Source: CAYVUM01 sp964619055
GTDB taxonomy: Bacteria; Pseudomonadota; Alphaproteobacteria; Rhodospirillales; Defluviicoccaceae
NCBI GenBank assembly: GCA_964619055.1
Contig: CAZUDB010000029.1
Span: 1 to 41,424, forward strand
Reading direction: 5' to 3'
DNA length: 41,424 nt
In this document: positions 1 to 9,970 of the stretch, in pieces
Numbering within the stretch: the first letter of the stretch is position 1
Layout of the letters: each line of letters opens with the position of its first letter
Made by a program: the position numbers and the translations under genes
Notes under the pieces: model-generated
What the model saw: only the letters and a program-made list of their open reading frames with translations
Told to the model about the DNA's origin: nothing
Databases searched by the model: none

Positions 1-283
1 GTCGGCGATAGTCTCCCACTCCCCCGGCGCAATCCGGAAGACGGGAAACACGCGTCATCGTCATGGCCTGGTGTGTGCGGGCAAGCGATGCTTTGCCACT
101 TACCCGCAATCACATGGGATTATCCTCTCGTCTCCGCGCCGCTGCCTCGGCTCCAACGCGCCGGCTCATCACCACTGGCCCTGGTTGACCTCGATCCGAA
201 GTGGGCTTGCCATCCGCAACCTGCGCATCTCTGGCGAGGAGTGATTCGGTTAGAAGGGAGGCTACGAGAAGAAAGCAACGCGC
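1..283. other. Left edge, no gene identified
   Basis: Open frames here run through the vsr gene or lack ribosome sites, and none shows family character. This may be the promoter of the restriction-modification cassette or the junction of an acquired segment. AGGAG and GGGAGG stretches occur at 237-262. Confidence 0.4.
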
Positions 284-754
284 ATGGCGGATACCTTGAG
301 CCCTTCCGAGCGCAGCGAGCGCATGAGCCGCGTACGCGGCAAAAACACCAAGCCGGAGTTGGTTGTGCGCCGAATGGTGCATCGCATGGGCTACCGCTAC
401 CGTCTGCATCGTCGCGACCTACCTGGAATACCAGATTTAGTATTTCCGAAGCTTCGGAAGGTGATATTTGTGCATGGCTGCTTTTGGCACCGGCACCCCG
501 ATTCAGCCTGTAGGATGGCGCGCCTTCCAAAGTCCCGCCTCGATTTTTGGCTCCCAAAGCTCGAAGGTAACCGCCAGCGTGATGAGAAAAAGCAAGCTGA
601 ACTTCGGGAGCTCGGATGGAATTTCTTAGTTGTTTGGGAGTGCGAAACCGGGCATAAGGAACAATTGGGGAACAAAATTCAGAGCTTCCTACAGGAGGCA
701 ACATGCGATCAGTTGAACTCTTCGCCGGTGCTGGCGGTCTCGGTATCGGGGTAA
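284..754 (+). CDS. vsr: Very short patch repair (Vsr) mismatch endonuclease
   Basis: Nicks DNA beside T:G mismatches that arise when 5-methylcytosine in a methylase target deaminates, starting short-patch repair. The 156-residue length fits the family. The N-terminal part carries MSRVRGKNTKPE, the usual Vsr opening. Asp51 in GIPDLVF lies where the catalytic Asp of E. coli Vsr is, followed by FVHGCFWHRH with His64, Cys66, Trp68, His69 and His71, then Cys76 and a later Cys in VVWECE that can complete the zinc site. The 3' end overlaps the methyltransferase start by 52 bases in another frame, so the two are probably co-translated. It is first in a three-gene restriction-modification cassette. 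A GAGAAGAAAG stretch precedes the ATG; spacing is loose, so the start is likely but not certain. Confidence 0.93.
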   Translation: MADTLSPSERSERMSRVRGKNTKPELVVRRMVHRMGYRYRLHRRDLPGIPDLVFPKLRKVIFVHGCFWHRHPDSACRMARLPKSRLDFWLPKLEGNRQRDEKKQAELRELGWNFLVVWECETGHKEQLGNKIQSFLQEATCDQLNSSPVLAVSVSG

Positions 755-1866
755 GCCGTGCGGGCTTTACGCCTGCAGCTGTTATTGAGTGGGACAAATA
801 CTGCTGTGACACGATCCGAGAAAACCAAGACCGTGGCTTAGAGCCCGTTGTTCATTGGCCCCTCACTGAGAGAGATATCACTGGGTTCAAGTTCTCAGAC
901 CTCGGTTCCGAGATAGACCTTGTTTCAGGCGGCCCACCCTGCCAGCCGTTCTCGATTTGCGGCAAGCATCGTGGCCATCTTGACAAGCGAGATATGTTTC
1001 CCGAGGCAATTCGCGCGGTTCGAGAACTTGCCCCGCAGGCCTTTCTGATCGAAAATGTCAAGGGCCTGACAAGAGCAGCGTTTTCCAACTATCTTGAGTA
1101 CGTGAAGCTGCAACTAGCATATCCTGAAATAACCTTGTCAAGGGGAGAAACCTGGCAAGACCATCACGCTCGTCTGGAACGCCACCAAACATACGGGAAA
1201 ATCAAAGGTCTTCACTATCGGCTTGTGCAGCGTGTCTTGAATGCTGCGGACTACGGCGTTCCGCAGAAACGTGAACGTGTGTTCATCGTTGGGTTTCGCG
1301 CTGACCTTGGAATTGAATGGTCGTACCCGAGACCAACTCATTCTCGCGAGGCGATGTTGTGGTCTCAGTTGGAATCTGGCGAATATTGGGAAGGTCACGA
1401 GATTTCGAGACGCCAACGCCCTGGCGATAGACGAGTTAAAGCTGCAGCCGCCCGCTCGGTGGAGCCAGATCTGTTGCCATGGAGAACGGTTCGAGACGCG
1501 TTAAGGAGTCTTCCCGATCCTGAAGAGTACCCAACGTCGGCCGCGAGTTATCCGAATCATGTCTTTCAGCCCGGAGCGCGGAGCTATCCCGGACATACAG
1601 GAAGCCCACTCGACGAGCCTGCGAAAACTCTGAAGGCCGGCGATCATGGCGTTCCGGGCGGTGAGAACATGCTTCGCCGTCCTGATGGTTCGATCCGGTA
1701 TTTTTCCGTTCGCGAGAGCGCCCGACTTCAAACGTTTCCAGATGAATTTCTGTTCCATGGCTCATGGAGCGAGACCATGCGTCAGCTTGGAAACGCGGTT
1801 CCCGTTGCTTTGGCCGAGGTCGTCGCTCGTAGCGTGCGCGAGCACCTGGTGAGGAGGAGCGCTTGA
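703..1866 (+). CDS. DNA (cytosine-5)-methyltransferase of a type II R-M system
   Basis: Transfers methyl from S-adenosylmethionine to C5 of cytosine, protecting host DNA from the adjacent nuclease. 387 residues. The conserved motifs appear in order: motif I VELFAGAGGLGIG near residue 4; motif IV GGPPCQPFS with the nucleophile Cys80; motif VI IENVKG; motif VIII PQKRERVFIVG; and the C-terminal ARLQTFPDEF and QLGNAVP motifs. The variable target-recognition region lies between residues about 210 and 310. An AGGAGG-type ribosome site (CAGGAGGCAAC) sits just before the ATG, inside the end of vsr. The stop overlaps the nuclease start by four bases. Specificity is inferred only from the Eco29kI-like partner, which would suggest CCGCGG; the sequence alone does not prove it. 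Confidence 0.95.
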   Translation: MRSVELFAGAGGLGIGVSRAGFTPAAVIEWDKYCCDTIRENQDRGLEPVVHWPLTERDITGFKFSDLGSEIDLVSGGPPCQPFSICGKHRGHLDKRDMFPEAIRAVRELAPQAFLIENVKGLTRAAFSNYLEYVKLQLAYPEITLSRGETWQDHHARLERHQTYGKIKGLHYRLVQRVLNAADYGVPQKRERVFIVGFRADLGIEWSYPRPTHSREAMLWSQLESGEYWEGHEISRRQRPGDRRVKAAAARSVEPDLLPWRTVRDALRSLPDPEEYPTSAASYPNHVFQPGARSYPGHTGSPLDEPAKTLKAGDHGVPGGENMLRRPDGSIRYFSVRESARLQTFPDEFLFHGSWSETMRQLGNAVPVALAEVVARSVREHLVRRSA

Positions 1867-2528
1867 CGGCCCCGCCTTTCAACCCCCTTGACAAGATAAG
1901 CCTTGGTCAAAGCGTTGCGGAAGCACTTCTGCGAACACCCGTCGCGCCCTTGATCGAGACAGAGAACCTTATCGGCGCCGGCGTGTACGCGATTTATTAT
2001 ACTGGGTCGTTCGAGGCATACGCACCTCTGGCACGGAAGAATCGAGACGGCAAATTCGAGCAGCCAATCTATGTCGGCAAGGCTGTACCAAAGGGGGCGC
2101 GAAAGGGTGGGTTAGGATTAGAGGCGGCCACTGGCCGCGCACTTCGAGACCGGTTGGGTCAGCATGCGACATCTATTGACCAAGTTCAAAATATTGAGCT
2201 CACTGATTTCTATTATAGATCCCTTGTCGTCGACGATATTTGGATACCCCTCGGTGAAAACATGCTTATCGAGAAATTTGCGCCCATCTGGAATATTTTA
2301 ATCGACGGATTTGGCAACAAAGACCCTGGCCAGCGTCGCGCGACTCAGCATCGTTCGTTATGGGACGTGCTGCATCCAGGCCGAGCTTTCGCGGAGAAGC
2401 TCGGCCTTGGCGATACTACCGCTGCTGATGTGTCCCAGCACGTGAGGAAGTTTTTCTCGGGTGAGCAAGTGTCGCTCGTTCCAATCGAGCAGGCCAGTGA
2501 CCCTGACGAGGGATTCAGCTCATATTAG
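1863..2528 (+). CDS. Eco29kI-like GIY-YIG type II restriction endonuclease
   Basis: Predicted to cleave unmethylated target DNA. 221 residues. The GIY-YIG core shows as GVYAIYYTG (Tyr42) and PIYVGKA (Tyr70), then Arg97 and His101 in RDRLGQH, Glu132 in GENM and Asn144 in PIWN. The order and spacing match the catalytic Tyr/Tyr/Arg/His/Glu/Asn set I recall for Eco29kI, a CCGCGG-cutting enzyme. The start is a TTG overlapping the methylase stop as TTGA, with a strong GGAGGAG site about five bases upstream. A TTG start and strict coupling could keep nuclease level below methylase level. The gene is visibly richer in A and T than the window average (for example around 2190-2310), pointing to transfer. 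No separate controller (C) protein gene is visible. Confidence 0.88.
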   Translation: MTAPPFNPLDKISLGQSVAEALLRTPVAPLIETENLIGAGVYAIYYTGSFEAYAPLARKNRDGKFEQPIYVGKAVPKGARKGGLGLEAATGRALRDRLGQHATSIDQVQNIELTDFYYRSLVVDDIWIPLGENMLIEKFAPIWNILIDGFGNKDPGQRRATQHRSLWDVLHPGRAFAEKLGLGDTTAADVSQHVRKFFSGEQVSLVPIEQASDPDEGFSSY

Positions 2529-2797
2529 CCGCTACCACCGCCCGGCCATGACGACGTCTATGGAGCCTCACACAACAATGAGCGCTGGAACATTAAAGGA
2601 ACACATCAAACACCGCCCCTACCAACGGCGTTTCTTATTCAATATCAGTCGTTTAGGCTTGTTTGAGAATGCGACTTAAACGCATTTCAAAGTGTTTCAC
2701 GTGAAACACCCTGGAGTCGTTCTAATGTTCTCTTTAACACCCTGAAGTTGCGGCGCGAATTTCGGCGAGTCGCCAATCAAGGGTCGCAGAAACGTGC
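2529..2797. other. Intergenic stretch between R-M cassette and ftsH terminator
   Basis: About 270 bases without a convincing gene. It is AT-rich relative to the flanks and contains the parS palindrome at 2693-2708. A short open frame of 72 codons runs through 2461-2679 but lacks a ribosome site and overlaps the nuclease gene, so it is not called. Confidence 0.6.
2693..2708. promoter_or_regulatory. parS: Perfect parS (ParB-binding) centromere site
   Basis: The 16-mer TGTTTCACGTGAAACA is a perfect palindrome and equals the consensus parS bound by chromosomal ParB/Spo0J. The symmetry extends one base each side (2692-2709). It lies between the restriction gene and the ftsH terminator, in non-coding DNA. 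Chromosomal parS sites cluster near the replication origin, so the window may lie in the origin-proximal part of the chromosome. parA and parB are not in this window. Confidence 0.88.
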
Positions 2798-2832
2798 AAA
2801 AAACCGCCCCCGGGCAGCGCCGGGGGCGGTTT
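2798..2832 (-). terminator. Rho-independent terminator of ftsH
   Basis: A 13-base perfect stem (2801-2813 with 2820-2832, arm AAACCGCCCCCGG) encloses a six-base loop. Read on the minus strand it ends in a run of six T. It sits about 30 bases beyond the ftsH stop. Confidence 0.9.
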
Positions 2833-2862
2833 CGCACTCACGCAATCCAACAACTTGCCAAT

Positions 2863-4791
<1,929 letters not shown>

Positions 4792-4927
4792 CGATACAAG
4801 CGTCCCTTCAGTTGGCAACGCGGGTGCGCCCGCCGGTGCAGCACGCACCGCTGATTAGAGCTTGATGAGATTACGCAGAGACGCCGCGACCGGACTTTAG
4901 ATGTCGCTGATTTAATGTGGGAATCGG

Positions 4928-4967
4928 GCCCGCCAGGCTCCGGCCAAGCGGACTGTTCCAGGCGGGC
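4928..4967 (-). terminator. Nested stem-loop directly after cydB
   Basis: Arms GCCCGCC (4928-4934) and GGCGGGC (4961-4967) pair perfectly, with an inner TCCG/CGGA hairpin at 4939-4952. It begins at the cydB stop codon. There is no T-run, so it may be a weak terminator or an mRNA-stabilising structure. Confidence 0.4.
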
Positions 4968-5980
4968 TAGTCGTAGTGAAGCCCCGTCGCCTTGCCGCGA
5001 AAGATCCGGTATGAAAAGGCCGAGTAGCAGAGGATCACCGGCACCACGATGAGTGTGCCGACAAGTATGATCATCAAACTTTCCGGTGCGCTCGCAGCCG
5101 CGTAAATGGTGAGCTGGTCTGGCACCATGTAGGGGTAGAAGGAGTAAGCCAACCCTGCGAATGCCAGCACATACAGAATGATTGCGCCCGTAAACGGCAG
5201 CCACGACCATCGATCCTCACGATCGGGAAGGTGCTTAAGCGCAATCCACAGCAGAACGATCACGGCTGCCGAGCCGATAGGAAGCGGCGCCAGCAACACA
5301 ATCTCGGGCACAGAAAACCACTTGTCGTAGATCCGAGCGCTGACGAGGGGTGATACGATCGAAACAGCCGCAAGCCCCAACGCCATGAACACGAGCGCAC
5401 GGCGCGCCCAACGGACGGCGTGATATTGCAGATCACCGTCCGTTTTGATGATCAACCAACTGGCGCCGAGAAAGGCATATCCGGCGGCAAGGCACACCGC
5501 GGTCAGGGCTGAAAAAGCAACCGATACGACCGTGAACTCCAAGCCCATGATGTAGGTCCCAAGCATGAAACCTTGGGACAAGGCCGTGGCCAGCGAGCCG
5601 ATAACGAATACCCGGTTCCAGGTCCGCTTGGCCTCCGGTCGCACCTTGGCGCGGAACTCGAAGGCCACGCCACGCATGATCAAGCCCACGAGCATGATCG
5701 CCACGGGCAGGTACAACGCCGGCAAAATAATCCCCTGAGCGAAGGGAAAGGCCACGAGCAGCAGACCGACGGACAACACCAGCCACGTCTCGTTGGCATC
5801 CCAGAAAGGACCGATCGACGCGATCATTCGGTCCTTCTCTTCGTCGGTGCCCCGACCCAGCAGCAGGCCAACGCCCAGGTCGTAGCCATCCAACACAACG
5901 TAAACGAGGATCGCAAAGCCCATCAGGCCGGCGAAAACCACCGGCAACCAGATGTTGGGATCTCCAAACAAGGTCATCAT
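4967..5980 (-). CDS. cydB: Cytochrome bd-type (CIO) quinol oxidase subunit II
   Basis: Subunit II of the inner-membrane bd-type oxidase that passes electrons from quinol to oxygen without pumping protons. 337 residues, almost wholly hydrophobic, about eight to nine membrane helices. The family signatures VVLDGYDLGVG near the N-terminus, GPFWDANETWLV and the RGVAFEFR segment are all present. It starts five bases after the cydA stop, so the two genes form an operon. The downstream ftsH lies on the same strand after a 175-base gap containing a nested hairpin. Together with the short-Q-loop CydA this fits the cyanide-insensitive (CioAB) subgroup. No cydX-like small gene or cydDC is visible here. 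Confidence 0.95.
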   Translation of the reverse strand: MMTLFGDPNIWLPVVFAGLMGFAILVYVVLDGYDLGVGLLLGRGTDEEKDRMIASIGPFWDANETWLVLSVGLLLVAFPFAQGIILPALYLPVAIMLVGLIMRGVAFEFRAKVRPEAKRTWNRVFVIGSLATALSQGFMLGTYIMGLEFTVVSVAFSALTAVCLAAGYAFLGASWLIIKTDGDLQYHAVRWARRALVFMALGLAAVSIVSPLVSARIYDKWFSVPEIVLLAPLPIGSAAVIVLLWIALKHLPDREDRWSWLPFTGAIILYVLAFAGLAYSFYPYMVPDQLTIYAAASAPESLMIILVGTLIVVPVILCYSAFSYRIFRGKATGLHYD

Positions 5981-5985
5981 GGCCC

Positions 5986-7356
5986 TTATTCCGCCGGCAG
6001 CACGGGTGACAACGGGACGCTACGCGGCTCGGAGACGCTTCGCGCCGGGCCGTCCCCAGCCTTCCGAGCCAAGTAGAAGACCGCCCCGATATAGGCAATT
6101 AACAGGGTGACGTATACGGCGAGGTACATGGCCAGTGTCAGCCCGATCATTGGCGCCGGCACGGCGGATGCGGCGTCGGCCGTATGGAGGACGCCGCTGA
6201 CCAGCCAGGGCTGACGGCCGATTTCGGTCACATACCAGCCGGCAAGCGTGGCCCCCCAGCCGGCAAAGGTCATGCCCACGAACGCGCGCGCCGTCCAGCG
6301 GTTGATGTCGCCCCGCCGCCAGAGCATCCACGCTCCGACCCACGAGACCGCAAGCATCGCAAGGCCAATGCCGACCATGATTCGGAAGGCGAAAAACACG
6401 GGGATAACGGGAGGATGGTCCCCCTCGAACTCGTTCAAGCCGGGGACCACGCCATCAAAGCTGTGAGTCAGGATCAGACTTGCGCCATGGGGAATGGCAA
6501 TCTCATACAGGTTCTTTTTGAGTTCCTCATCGGGGATCGCAAACAGCACCATGGGTGCCCCCGGTTGCGTCTCCCAGTTGGCCTCGATGGCCGCGATCTT
6601 CTGCGGCTGATACTCCAGCGTGTTGAGACCGTGCTGATCACCAACGAACATCTGCACGGGGATCAACGCGGCTGCCAAGAAGATCGCGGTCCTCAATGCG
6701 GCGCGGACGCCGGGACTGCGATCGTGACGAAGCCAGCGATAAGCGGAAATGCCGGCGATTAGGAAGGATGCGGTAAGGCCCGAAGCCAACAACATGTGCG
6801 TCAGCCGGTAGGGCAAAGATGGATTGAAGATGATCGCGAGCCAATCGGTGGCGTGGGCAACGCCGTCCCGCATCTCGAACCCGGCGGGCGTGTGCATCCA
6901 GGAGTTCAGGACCAGGATCCAAAAGGCCGATAACGTTGTGCCGACGGCGACCAGCACCGTTGCGAGCGTATGGATACGGTTTGAAACACGTCGAAAGCCA
7001 AACAACATGATGCCGAGAAAAACCGCCTCCAAGAAAAATGCTGTCAGGACTTCATACGCCAGGAGTGGCCCGGCGATGTTTCCGACCCGTTCCATAAATC
7101 CGGGCCAGTTTGTCCCGAACTGAAAACTCATCGTGACGCCCGACACAACGCCCAGACCAAAGGTTAAAGCGAATATCTTGACCCAGAAATGATAGGCATC
7201 CATCCACTTCATGTCGTCGGTGCGGTTATAGGCCAGCTTAAAGAACAGAAGCACCCACCCGAGCGCGATGGTTATGGATGGAAAGAGAATATGGAAGGAA
7301 ATGTTGGCCGCGAACTGAATCCGCGCCAGGAGGACGGGGTCTAGATCGAGCGCCAT
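5986..7356 (-). CDS. cydA: Cytochrome bd-type (CIO) quinol oxidase subunit I
   Basis: Haem-bearing subunit I of the bd-type quinol oxidase. 456 residues with about nine membrane helices. His22 in FAANISFHILFPS corresponds to the N-terminal haem ligand. A second His lies in PYRLTHMLLAS, where the family's His186 is expected. The quinol-site motif GDQHGLNTLEYQPQKIAAIE is intact. The periplasmic Q loop after it is short, which is typical of CioA rather than E. coli CydA. The ATG at 7356 opens onto a 240-base spacer shared with the divergent flavoprotein gene. Regulation by oxygen is likely from the family, but I could not find a clear FNR-type box. Confidence 0.95.
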   Translation of the reverse strand: MALDLDPVLLARIQFAANISFHILFPSITIALGWVLLFFKLAYNRTDDMKWMDAYHFWVKIFALTFGLGVVSGVTMSFQFGTNWPGFMERVGNIAGPLLAYEVLTAFFLEAVFLGIMLFGFRRVSNRIHTLATVLVAVGTTLSAFWILVLNSWMHTPAGFEMRDGVAHATDWLAIIFNPSLPYRLTHMLLASGLTASFLIAGISAYRWLRHDRSPGVRAALRTAIFLAAALIPVQMFVGDQHGLNTLEYQPQKIAAIEANWETQPGAPMVLFAIPDEELKKNLYEIAIPHGASLILTHSFDGVVPGLNEFEGDHPPVIPVFFAFRIMVGIGLAMLAVSWVGAWMLWRRGDINRWTARAFVGMTFAGWGATLAGWYVTEIGRQPWLVSGVLHTADAASAVPAPMIGLTLAMYLAVYVTLLIAYIGAVFYLARKAGDGPARSVSEPRSVPLSPVLPAE

Positions 7357-7446
7357 GAGATGCCTTTCAGCGTTGCGATGGGACCGAGTAACGATGTTTC
7401 ACGATCCCTACGTGTGATCCGGCTTGGGGCGCTGCCAAGTGTAAAG

Positions 7447-7476
7447 TGCATGCCACCCGTGCGATCCTTGCATGCC
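7447..7476. repeat. Direct repeat TGCATGCC pair in divergent promoter region
   Basis: TGCATGCC occurs at 7447-7454 and again at 7469-7476, 22 bases apart, about two helical turns. It lies between cydA and the divergent flavoprotein gene. It could be a pair of regulator half-sites or chance. Confidence 0.3.
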
Positions 7477-7596
7477 GAGACCCGACAATGCCAATCCAAA
7501 TCAACGCGCAGGGTCGTACCGTATGGTCGCAAGATAAACGCCACGCGCTCCGCCCGAAATCAAGCACTTGTAAAGAGACCAATTTTGTCGACCGCC

Positions 7597-8619
7597 ATGA
7601 CAACCGTCAATGAACAGGAAATCGCCATCGTCGGGGCGGGGATGGCCGGCCTGGCTTGTGCGCGCCAATTGGCTTGGAATGGTGTGAACGTCCAGGTGTT
7701 CGACAAAGGCCGGAGTCCCGGTGGCCGGGTCGCCACCCGCCGCGTCGGCACCCTGGCGTTCGACCACGGTGCCCAATACGCCACCTTTGCGACAGACGAC
7801 ACCAAACCTTTGATCGACGGCGCCCTCGCCGCCCAAGCCGTGGCGCCTTGGTCCGCACGGATCGTTTCCCTAGCGAACGGCGAGTACCAGCCCGTGCCGC
7901 CCGATCGCGACCGCTGGGTTGGCGTGCCAAGCATGAGCGCCCTGGCCCAAAGCTGCGCGGCCGGATTGAGCGTGCACCAGGAAATCGAGATCGCCGGCGT
8001 CCGGCGCACGGGCCAGCGATGGCGCCTGATTACGCGGGCGAACAACGTTGCGGCGGAGGCGGATACTGTCATTGTCGCCGTGCCGGCACCCCAGGCGGTT
8101 GCCCTGTTGAGCGAGTGGCCGCACTTGGCTGAAACCATCGCCACGGCCAAATACCGGCCTTGTTGGGCAGTGATGCTGGCCCACGAACGCCGCGTGCCGG
8201 CCTTGTGGGACGGAGCCTTCGTTTCAGACGGCCCCCTCTCCTGGATTGCCCGCAACGGGTCAAAACCGGGTCGAAGCGATGTGGATGCGTGGGTGCTGCA
8301 TGCGTCGGCGGCCTGGTCCGAGGCGCACCTGGAGGCGGAACCGAACGCGGTCGTATCGGCCCTGCGGTCCGCTTTTCGGGAGAGTGTTGGATCGACGCCC
8401 CCTCGGTCCGAGTACGCCACCGCTCACCGCTGGCGCTATGCGCTGTGTGACCGCCCGTTGGGGCAGGCCTGCCTCTATGATGAGACGCTGAGCATCGGCG
8501 CCTGCGGTGACTGGTGCCTCGGCGGCAAAATCGAAGCGGCGCTACAATCCGGCCTGGCCATGGCCAATCGCGTTTTCGAGGCTTGTTCGGTCTCTAAGCC
8601 AGCAAGAAGTTGTCGATGA
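7597..8619 (+). CDS. Renalase-like FAD/NAD(P)-dependent oxidoreductase
   Basis: Predicted flavoprotein of the renalase-like (COG3380) group. 340 residues from the ATG at 7597; the frame is open 79 codons further upstream, but that stretch has no family character. The dinucleotide-binding GAGMAGLACARQL follows IAIVG, then VFDKGRSPGGRVATRR and the FDHGAQYAT segment characteristic of renalase-like proteins. The C-terminal FAD-contact stretch is GACGDWCLGGKIEAALQSGLAMA. The substrate is unknown; in mammals renalase oxidises aberrant NAD(P)H isomers, and bacterial relatives are thought to act similarly. The gene stands alone, divergent from cydA. Its last codons overlap a small minus-strand open frame. 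Confidence 0.86.
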   Translation: MTTVNEQEIAIVGAGMAGLACARQLAWNGVNVQVFDKGRSPGGRVATRRVGTLAFDHGAQYATFATDDTKPLIDGALAAQAVAPWSARIVSLANGEYQPVPPDRDRWVGVPSMSALAQSCAAGLSVHQEIEIAGVRRTGQRWRLITRANNVAAEADTVIVAVPAPQAVALLSEWPHLAETIATAKYRPCWAVMLAHERRVPALWDGAFVSDGPLSWIARNGSKPGRSDVDAWVLHASAAWSEAHLEAEPNAVVSALRSAFRESVGSTPPRSEYATAHRWRYALCDRPLGQACLYDETLSIGACGDWCLGGKIEAALQSGLAMANRVFEACSVSKPARSCR

Positions 8620-8794
8620 AGTCGGTCTGGTCCACTTGACCGGCGGAATTGGAGATCACCGCCAGGAGCTCGGAACTGGTCATATCGGTGATGGTTGCGT
8701 TGCCGCCGTTGATCGCGCTTAGGGGTAAGCGCCAGCGAGAGCTTCTTAGATGCATCGTTTGGACCACGCCGATCCTTGGTCGAAGCAACACCAA
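8594..8794 (-). other. Possible small gene or remnant, 66 codons
   Basis: An open frame on the minus strand whose last 40 residues look protein-like (TSSELLAVISNSAGQ followed by FIDNFLLA), while the N-terminal part is basic and unstructured. It fills the gap between the flavoprotein gene, whose end it overlaps by 26 bases, and the unknown gene at 8818. It lacks a clear ribosome site. It may be the tail of a decayed gene. I do not recognise it. Confidence 0.22.
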
Positions 8795-8817
8795 AGAAGG
8801 CGCCGCACTCCGATGGA

Positions 8818-9888
8818 TCAGTGCGGCACGTAGAGGTGTCCGAGCGACGACTCGAGCTTGCGCAGGCGCTCAATGCCGGGGCGCATTTCGGTGACGATGA
8901 AATCGAGCCGCCGCTTCGGGCCGCCGGCCTCCTGGTTTGGGAACTCCGCGGCCCAGCCGTCGATCTTCACGGTCAGCGCGCACAGCAGGCCCCCCATCTT
9001 GGTGTGGGAGTTGATGACGAGCCGGCGGATCTCGCGAAAATGCTCGGCAGAGATATCGGCCCACAGGTTTTCAGAGGCTTGACCGAAGCTGGTGAACTGC
9101 TCGGAGACGCCGGCAATGGCGCTGCTGAGCACGGCCTCAACGGTCTGACAGGTGCGCAGGAGCGCCGGATTCTGCCGCAGTTCCCAGATCGCGGTTAGCT
9201 CCGACAGGCTGCGGCGGAAGTCGGCAACGGCGCCGAGGCGGCGATCCAAGCTGGAGCGGAAGTAGGACATGGACAAGAACACGTCGCCGAACTCCTCCAG
9301 AAACCGCGGCAGTTGCGTCAATCGGATCCCGAGCTTATCGGCCAGCATCATCAGCCGACGACGCGCACGATCCACGTCCGGATCCCGGAACAGGGCCAGC
9401 AAGTCCTCCAAGCGTTCGAACTGCCCGCTTTCCGTTCCATAGACCTGAGCAATCAGGGGTCGGGTGAACGCTTGCATGTAGTCGACCAGTTCGGCCTGCT
9501 TGGCCTCCGACAACCGAAGTGCATGGACGTCATTGACGGGAATGCCGTTCTGCCGCAGGAGGATGCGTAGGCTGTAGACGTCGAAGCTCGGCAAGATGGC
9601 AAGACGTTGCAACGTGACCACATCGGGATGCGGCGGATTGCGCTCCCATCCGAACTCCCCGGCGACGGCGTCGATGTCGATCTGACCACTGCCGGCGCGG
9701 TCATCGGTGAACAGCTCGATGGCGCTGTTGAGATGGAGGTTCTTGACCATCCGCGCACGCAACAGGGCCGGCGTCTTCAAGGGAATGATCGCCAGCGGCA
9801 GGACGTGCATCGCGTCCCGATCGTGATCGGTGATGGTGACAGTCTGCTGTTGCAACATGATCGGCACGAATAAGTTTTTTTGGGCCAT
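8818..9888 (-). CDS. Conserved-looking hypothetical protein, 356 aa
   Basis: Not recognised. A soluble, mostly alpha-helical, charged protein without signal peptide or membrane segment. It opens with MAQKNLFVPIMLQQQ and a beta-like stretch (residues about 10-40), then reads as helical throughout, with Leu/Arg-rich segments such as RLEDLLALFRDPDVDRARRR around residue 160. A GGPKRRLDFIVTEMRPG segment near the C-terminus precedes a closing REL-type helix. Codon use resembles the neighbouring core genes, and a GGAGCG ribosome site lies before the ATG, so it is a real gene. It stands alone between the small remnant and the divergent truA, with about 80 bases of shared promoter. No function is proposed. 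Confidence 0.8.
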   Translation of the reverse strand: MAQKNLFVPIMLQQQTVTITDHDRDAMHVLPLAIIPLKTPALLRARMVKNLHLNSAIELFTDDRAGSGQIDIDAVAGEFGWERNPPHPDVVTLQRLAILPSFDVYSLRILLRQNGIPVNDVHALRLSEAKQAELVDYMQAFTRPLIAQVYGTESGQFERLEDLLALFRDPDVDRARRRLMMLADKLGIRLTQLPRFLEEFGDVFLSMSYFRSSLDRRLGAVADFRRSLSELTAIWELRQNPALLRTCQTVEAVLSSAIAGVSEQFTSFGQASENLWADISAEHFREIRRLVINSHTKMGGLLCALTVKIDGWAAEFPNQEAGGPKRRLDFIVTEMRPGIERLRKLESSLGHLYVPH

Positions 9889-9970
9889 GAGCGGTCGCTC
9901 CAGCCGACCCCCATTCTAGTACCCTAAATTACGTTTAGAAAACGATAGAAACTTGGGGAACCAATCGCTG

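Noticed and set aside
73..513. 146-codon plus-strand frame at the left edge
   Set aside because: Runs through vsr in another frame with no ribosome site or recognisable motif.
7357..7596. FNR box (TTGAT-4-ATCAA) upstream of cydA
   Set aside because: No copy close to the consensus was seen.
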